Shown here piece by piece: positions 5,243 to 8,972 of a DNA stretch of 8,972 nt. Every line of letters begins with the position of its first letter. The stretch's first letter is position 1. The DNA comes from Pseudomonadota bacterium (lineage in GTDB: Bacteria > Pseudomonadota > Alphaproteobacteria > Sphingomonadales > Sphingomonadaceae): the NCBI GenBank assembly GCA_023424275.1, contig JAFAED010000271.1:1-8972 (forward strand). The letters are read 5' to 3'. The notes beneath the pieces are model-generated. The model did not search any database. It was not told where the DNA came from and saw only the letters and a list, made by a program, of their open reading frames with translations. The position numbers and the translations under genes were made by a program.

Positions 5243-6279
5243 GCCGCCTGCTCCAGAAGTTCGTCGAGGATGTCGATCTCGGTCTCCGAGGACCGCCGCC
5301 CGATCATCGCGCGCTCGACGCTGGGCACGGCCCCCGCCGATGCCGGCAGCGACATCTCGAGGCAACCGATGCCCCAATTGAGCGACCCGAATATACGCCA
5401 GAAGGCGATCGCCCCCGGCTGGACGGGGGGGCCGCCCGCCGCCGCATAGGCCGCGAGCATATCCGCCTCCCGGCCAAATCCACCGACCACGAGAGCGCGA
5501 TTACCGAAGCGCCAGCTATTGACCGTCAGCCATCCCAGATCCTCGACCGGATCGCCGATATGCGCCATCTCCCAATCGAGTACGGCAGCAACCCCGAGCG
5601 GAGAGACGATGAGATTTCCGAGCCGGAAATCGCCATGGACCAAAGTCGGCGGACGCGCGGGATCATAAGAGGGCATATGATCCTCGAGCCAGCGGAATGC
5701 CGCCTCGAACACGGGCCTGCGGATGCCCAGCCGGCGATAGAGCGCACGCAGCCGTTCGAGCTTTGCCCGCGGCGGCACATAGGGCAAATCCGACAGTCCG
5801 GCGATATCCGTGCCGTGCAGCCGCGCGAGCATCGTCCCGCACTCGGCCGCGAGGCGGGGTCGTAGCGCTGCAAACGCCGCGTCGCGAAGAATTTTTCGGG
5901 GAATGGTCTCGCCTTCGACCCGGTCCGAGATGAAGCCACGCCCGAGGCCGTCACCAGGCGACAGGACATACCGGATCATCGGCACGGGGACACCGGCACC
6001 GCCTGCGGCGGTAATCGCCGCAGCCTCTCGTTCGGGGCCGATGGCCCCATCGAGAAGCGGGGATGTCTCCGGCATGCGGCGAAGGACGAAGTCGCGTCGA
6101 AGGCTGTCGGCCACTGTGGAAAAAAGCCAGCTCTGCTGGCTCGCACCTGCGGTCAGCCGTTGCAGCGAGCCTCGCTCGAAGGCGCCGAGGCCAGCCCGAA
6201 GGGCAAGCGTAGCGAGCGCTGCCTCAACGCCGTCCGCTCCCGTGTCTGGCGCAGTCTCCTTCCCTGCCCTGCCCGTCAT
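5239..6279 (-). CDS. Phosphotransferase, APH / ACAD10-11 kinase-domain family (LvaA-like)
   Basis: A 346-residue small-molecule kinase of the aminoglycoside/choline phosphotransferase fold. Seen: a nucleotide-loop-like segment LTAGASQQS (42-50), then FVLRRMP (64-70), where Arg-Arg stands where many APH enzymes have the strand-3 lysine. The Brenner-type catalytic loop is His215-Gly-Asp217-x4-Asn222, and the metal-binding Asp235 is in LDWE. The AGVPVP (95-100) and VHGDFRLGNL patterns are those of the kinase domains fused to mammalian ACAD10/ACAD11 and of free-standing bacterial LvaA, not of drug-resistance enzymes. Those relatives phosphorylate the 4-hydroxyl of hydroxyacyl-CoA before elimination. 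The start at 6279 overlaps the upstream MDR stop (ATGA), and the stop overlaps the DUF6285 start (ATGA), so all three are translationally coupled. The actual substrate here is unknown; a hydroxylated CoA ester from the Rieske pathway is my inference. Confidence 0.88.
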   Translation of the reverse strand: MTGRAGKETAPDTGADGVEAALATLALRAGLGAFERGSLQRLTAGASQQSWLFSTVADSLRRDFVLRRMPETSPLLDGAIGPEREAAAITAAGGAGVPVPMIRYVLSPGDGLGRGFISDRVEGETIPRKILRDAAFAALRPRLAAECGTMLARLHGTDIAGLSDLPYVPPRAKLERLRALYRRLGIRRPVFEAAFRWLEDHMPSYDPARPPTLVHGDFRLGNLIVSPLGVAAVLDWEMAHIGDPVEDLGWLTVNSWRFGNRALVVGGFGREADMLAAYAAAGGPPVQPGAIAFWRIFGSLNWGIGCLEMSLPASAGAVPSVERAMIGRRSSETEIDILDELLEQAA

Positions 6280-7265
6280 CGGACCATCACCACGATCTTG
6301 CCCATTATGCTGCGGGCTTCGAGCAACTCCAGCGCCGCAGCCGCTTCCTCGAGCGGCACGATCGAGGAGATTGCCGGGCGAATATGGCCAGCCGCATAAA
6401 ACTCGAAGAGTTCAGCGATGTCCTGCTGCGACGCCTCGGGTTCGCGGTCGGTAAACGCGCCGTAGAAGACCCCGATCGCCGCGGCGCCCTTGAGCAGGGC
6501 AAGGTTGAGCGGCAACGACGGGATCCCGGCAGGAAAGCCGACCACCAGCTGGCGTCCGCCCCAGGCGAGAGAACGAAAGGCGGCCTCCGCATAGACACCG
6601 CCGACCGCATCATAGACAATATCGAAGCCCGCTTCGGGCGCGGCGTCGCGAAAGAGGGCGGAGAGCGTCTTGGCGTCGCTTGACTCGGCCGGATAGACAA
6701 GCCCGCGCTGCGCGCCCCGCTCGCGCGCGAAGTCGAGCTTGGCCTCGCTCGATACTGCCGCCACGACGTCGGCGCCCATCGCCCGGCCAAGTTCGACCGC
6801 CGCAATTCCGACACCGCCGGCGGCCCCGAGGACGAGCAGGCTTTCGCCCGCCTGCATGTGGGCGCGCTGCTTCAGCGCATGATAGGATGTTCCGTAGGTT
6901 CCGAGAAAGGCCGCGCCGTCGGCAAAGCTCATAGAGGCAGGCATCAAGAGACATTTGCCCGCCGCGCAGACGACCTGTTCGGCCATGCCGTTCCATCCGA
7001 CAAGTCCGATGACCCGGTCGCCGGACGCGAGGCCCACAACCCTCTCTCCGACCGACCGCACGACACCGGCGACCTCGCCGCCTGGCGCGAAGGGCCGCGG
7101 CGGACGAAACTGATATTTGTCAGCGATGACGAGCAGGTCGGGATAGTTCACGCCGCAGGCATGAACGTCGATCACCACCATATCGGGACCGCATGTCGGT
7201 TCCGGCAACTCGTCGACCACTAGGGTGCGGGGTCCCCCCGCTTCCCGGCTTATGAGCGCGCGCAT
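6276..7265 (-). CDS. Zinc-independent MDR oxidoreductase, NADPH:quinone oxidoreductase family
   Basis: A 329-residue medium-chain dehydrogenase/reductase. Seen: a GroES-like N-terminal domain with GVNYPDLL (38-45) and a PGGEVAGVV stretch (61-69), then a Rossmann domain with the dinucleotide motif GAAGGVG (147-153). SSEAK (172-176), after the second strand, is probably the NADPH phosphate site. The catalytic-zinc Cys/His pattern and the structural-zinc cysteines of alcohol dehydrogenases are absent, placing it with quinone oxidoreductases and enoyl reductases. The length is usual. In this setting it could reduce an enone or enoyl-CoA double bond or a quinone-like intermediate. Sphingomonad degradation clusters often carry such genes beside acyl-CoA enzymes (general impression). 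It starts 2 bp after the MFS stop, with GGGAGAAG upstream overlapping the end of that gene, and its stop overlaps the kinase start. The exact substrate cannot be stated. Confidence 0.88.
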   Translation of the reverse strand: MRALISREAGGPRTLVVDELPEPTCGPDMVVIDVHACGVNYPDLLVIADKYQFRPPRPFAPGGEVAGVVRSVGERVVGLASGDRVIGLVGWNGMAEQVVCAAGKCLLMPASMSFADGAAFLGTYGTSYHALKQRAHMQAGESLLVLGAAGGVGIAAVELGRAMGADVVAAVSSEAKLDFARERGAQRGLVYPAESSDAKTLSALFRDAAPEAGFDIVYDAVGGVYAEAAFRSLAWGGRQLVVGFPAGIPSLPLNLALLKGAAAIGVFYGAFTDREPEASQQDIAELFEFYAAGHIRPAISSIVPLEEAAAALELLEARSIMGKIVVMVR

Positions 7266-7267
7266 GC

Positions 7268-8545
7268 TTACTTCTCCCTGTCGGCCGGGCCAAGCGCGGT
7301 GCCGGCCCGGAAAAAATGAAATGCAGCCCAGAGGGCGAACGGCTGCAGCGCAATCAGCCCGCCACCCAGCGCGAGCGCACCGAGCGAAGGCGCCAGATAG
7401 TCACTGAGAAGGCCCGCAAAGAGCGGCCCGAGCCCGAACCCGATGACCGTGTAACTTGCGACGAGACAGGCAGCGCCCGTCGCCCTCCTTTCCGGTGTCA
7501 CAGCGGACTGGATGGCGGCGATCGACGGTCCGAGCCAGACGACCGAGAGCGCCGACTGGACGAAGAGCGCCCCCAGCGCCCAATGGAGATCCGGGGCGAG
7601 CAGGAAGACCAGCGTCGGCCCGACGCCCGCGGCGGCGGCGAGCGCCGGAATCCACTGGAGCCAAGCGCGCCGGCGGCGCGCCAGCCGCGCAACCAGCCAG
7701 CCGACGAAGATATTGCTCGTAATGGCGGGAAGGCCTGCCAGCAGACCGAAATAGAGCCCGGCGTCGAGCGCGCTGACCCCGAACTTGCGGATCAGAAAGG
7801 AGGGCCCGAACGACAGAAAGGCCGCGCTCGCTATGGCATAAAGAACGGCGCCGAAGATGATGTTGCGGCTCGCCGGCCCGGCGAAGACCGCTCGGAACGC
7901 GGCGCCCGCGGGCTCGCTTTCGACAGCGCCCCGCTCGCGCCGCGCGTCGAACCTCGGATCACGGATCATGCCGCGAAGCAGGAGCGCGAGGAGGATGCCG
8001 GGAATGCCCGCCGCGATGAGCGCGCCGCGCCAGCCGACATGACCCGCAAGCCAGCCTCCGAGCGGCAAGGCCACCAGACTGCCTGCCAGCGCCCCGGCCG
8101 CATAGACGCCGGTAGCGAGAGGACGCCGGTCCTCGTCGAAGAAATCGGCGATCAGGCTGTGCGAGGCAGGCTGGCAACCCGACTCGGCAAGCCCGACGCC
8201 CATGCGAAGAACAAGCAGTTGCGCGTAGGAGAGAGCGAGGCCGCAGGCGACCGTGAGCGCGCTCCAGGCGGCCACGCAGACCGCGAGGATCGTGACCCGG
8301 TCGCGCCGCTCGGCGAGTCGGGCAATCCACAGGCTGCCCACGCCGTAAAAGGTCGAGAAGGCAAGGCCTGACAAGAGCCCTAGCTGCCAGTCCATCAACC
8401 AGAATTCGGCCTTGATGAGGTCGAAGAGGATCGCGATGATCATCCGGTCTATGTTGCAGATGACGAGGATCAGGGTGAGGATCGCCAAGGCGGAAACGGC
8501 ACCGCTCCCGTGCCCGGCTCCGGTCGCTTCTCCCGCCTCGTGCAT
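7268..8545 (-). CDS. MFS transporter, Spinster-like family
   Basis: A 425-residue inner-membrane protein with about 12 hydrophobic segments; a central loop (about 192-215) rich in Arg/Asp/Glu separates the two halves. Seen: NIDRMIIAILFDLIKAEF (31-48) in and after the first helix, WQLGLLSGLAF (53-63), GVGSLWIARLAERRDR (68-83; a loop 2-3 motif A variant without the usual Asp), and RMGVGLAESGCQPASHSLI (114-132). This pattern is that of the Spinster-like MFS group frequent in sphingomonad catabolic clusters, where substrates are mostly unproven. It is first gene of the MFS-MDR-kinase-DUF6285 operon, so uptake (or efflux) of the pathway substrate is the natural guess. The start at 8545 has GGAGG 7 nt upstream. 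The frame is open back to 8644, but that extension is basic and not membrane-like and would run through the promoter region. Confidence 0.9.
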   Translation of the reverse strand: MHEAGEATGAGHGSGAVSALAILTLILVICNIDRMIIAILFDLIKAEFWLMDWQLGLLSGLAFSTFYGVGSLWIARLAERRDRVTILAVCVAAWSALTVACGLALSYAQLLVLRMGVGLAESGCQPASHSLIADFFDEDRRPLATGVYAAGALAGSLVALPLGGWLAGHVGWRGALIAAGIPGILLALLLRGMIRDPRFDARRERGAVESEPAGAAFRAVFAGPASRNIIFGAVLYAIASAAFLSFGPSFLIRKFGVSALDAGLYFGLLAGLPAITSNIFVGWLVARLARRRRAWLQWIPALAAAAGVGPTLVFLLAPDLHWALGALFVQSALSVVWLGPSIAAIQSAVTPERRATGAACLVASYTVIGFGLGPLFAGLLSDYLAPSLGALALGGGLIALQPFALWAAFHFFRAGTALGPADREK

Positions 8546-8679
8546 CGCGCTTCCTCCAATGTCGGCGTTTCGAAATCGTCGCCGATCCTGCGATGCCCGA
8601 TAGACATTTATTTTCCTTTTGGATAGTCTAATGGAAACAAACAATGCGCTTTGGTTTATTTATGCGCGATGGAGAGACG
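8546..8679. promoter_or_regulatory. Divergent promoter region, MFS operon / ferredoxin reductase
   Basis: A 134-bp gene-free stretch with an AT-rich core (about 8601-8665). For the plus-strand reductase, TCTAAT at 8627-8632 is a 5-of-6 match to a -10 hexamer and lies inside the shared 12-bp element; no convincing -35 is at ideal spacing. GATAGAC (8599-8605) and GATAGTC (8622-8628) form near-direct repeats 23 bp apart, about two helical turns, which could be two half-sites. CCTTTTGG (8615-8622) recalls CCTTTAGG in the other divergent region. The strong GGAGG of the MFS gene is at 8553-8557. Confidence 0.55.
8620..8631 (+). promoter_or_regulatory. Shared 12-bp promoter element, copy 2 (candidate operator)
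   Basis: TGGATAGTCTAA on the plus strand is identical to the minus-strand sequence at 4021-4010. It points toward the ferredoxin reductase and lies 48 bp before its chosen start. Location between divergent genes of the same pathway suggests a common regulator site or a common core promoter. Confidence 0.5.
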
Positions 8680-8972
8680 ATGACCGAGGTGACAGGCGCC
8701 GAAACGGACGATCTTCGTCCGCTTGATGAGAGCAGCAGCCTTCTGCTCGTCGGCGGCGGCCAGGCGAGCTGGATGGCGGCGAAGGCGCTTCGCCGTGACG
8801 GGTTCGCAGGACGCATCACGCTGATCGGCGACGAGCGGCATCCCCCCTATGAGCGCCCGCCGCTTTCGAAAGCCATTCTTCTTGGCGAGGCGGCCCCGGA
8901 TAGCTGCTATCTTGCGGAGCCCGACGAAATGGCCGCACTTGGGGTCGTCCGGATCTTCGACCGCGCCGTCGC
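8680..8972 (+). CDS. FAD-dependent ferredoxin reductase (BphA4-like), 5' part
   Basis: The window edge cuts this gene after 97 codons. Seen: an N-terminal FAD-binding Rossmann segment LLLVGGGQAS (21-30), followed by RITLIGDE (45-52), whose terminal acid would bind the FAD ribose, and YERPPLSK (57-64). The last motif is highly characteristic of BphA4 / putidaredoxin-reductase-type NAD(P)H:ferredoxin reductases. The third Gly of GxGxxG is Ser30, which I recall also occurs in BphA4. This is the reductase expected for the Rieske ferredoxin and oxygenase found on the minus strand. The start at 8680 is chosen for GGAG 5 nt upstream. In-frame ATGs at 8644 and 8662 exist but have poorer signals. It is divergent from the MFS operon. 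Confidence 0.88.
   Translation, partial: MTEVTGAETDDLRPLDESSSLLLVGGGQASWMAAKALRRDGFAGRITLIGDERHPPYERPPLSKAILLGEAAPDSCYLAEPDEMAALGVVRIFDRAV

Noticed and set aside
5239..6279. Reading the phosphotransferase as an aminoglycoside-resistance gene
   Set aside because: The motif context (LRRMP, AGVPVP, DUF6285 partner, catabolic operon) fits the ACAD10/11-LvaA kinase group rather than resistance enzymes.
7397..7403. GATAGTC inside the MFS gene, matching seven bases of the shared promoter element
   Set aside because: A 7-mer is expected about once by chance in 9 kb on two strands, and it lies in coding DNA without the flanking bases.
7316..8371. Plus-strand open frame (351 codons) opposite the MFS gene
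   Set aside because: It is extremely rich in Arg, Glu and Asp, the mirror of a membrane protein read on the other strand.
8471..8607. Possible minus-strand leader ORF starting at 8607, preceded by AAGGA, overlapping the MFS start in another frame
   Set aside because: About 45 codons, Arg/Pro-rich with no attenuator structure seen; the purine tract is part of the AT-rich promoter core, so chance is the simpler explanation.

Overview
The window is GC-rich and densely coded, with eight complete minus-strand genes, one complete plus-strand regulator and one plus-strand gene cut off by the right edge. Gene content (a Rieske oxygenase with ferredoxin and reductase, CoA-ester enzymes, a Spinster-like MFS transporter, a TetR regulator), codon bias and style suggest an alphaproteobacterial degrader, most likely a sphingomonad. 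That taxonomic guess is inference; there is no rRNA or marker gene here. No tRNA, rRNA, insertion sequence, CRISPR array or phage gene was seen.

Layout. (1) 3909 down to 78, minus strand: a Rieske oxygenase alpha subunit, a Rieske ferredoxin, an acyl-CoA dehydrogenase and an enoyl-CoA hydratase, with gaps of 22, 83 and 70 bp, probably one operon. (2) 3910-4069: an AT-rich divergent promoter region. (3) 4070 (or 4178) to 4858, plus strand: a TetR-family regulator. (4) 8545 down to 4871, minus strand: an MFS transporter, a zinc-independent quinone-oxidoreductase-type MDR protein, an APH/ACAD10-11-type phosphotransferase and a DUF6285 (LvaB-like) small protein. The junctions are 2 bp, a 4-bp ATGA overlap and another 4-bp ATGA overlap, so this is a tightly coupled operon. 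(5) 8546-8679: a second AT-rich divergent promoter region. (6) 8680 to the right edge, plus strand: the N-terminus of a BphA4-like FAD ferredoxin reductase.

How it may work together (inference). Reductase, ferredoxin and oxygenase form a complete three-component Rieske oxygenase split over two transcripts. The MFS protein may import the substrate. The MDR reductase, acyl-CoA dehydrogenase and hydratase would process CoA esters in a beta-oxidation-like sequence. The kinase/DUF6285 pair resembles LvaA/LvaB of the Pseudomonas levulinate pathway, which phosphorylates a 4-hydroxyacyl-CoA so that the hydroxyl can be eliminated. Its presence beside a Rieske hydroxylase suggests a catabolic route in which an introduced or pre-existing hydroxyl is removed through a phospho-intermediate. 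The substrate cannot be read from the sequence, and no acyl-CoA ligase or CoA transferase lies in the window.

The two divergent promoter regions, 4.6 kb apart, share an exact 12-bp element, TTAGACTATCCA. In both places it has the same orientation relative to the oxygenase-system gene (oxygenase or reductase). This suggests that one regulator, plausibly the TetR protein, controls the whole cluster. The most interesting points are this shared element and the kinase/DUF6285 pair in a Rieske-oxygenase context.
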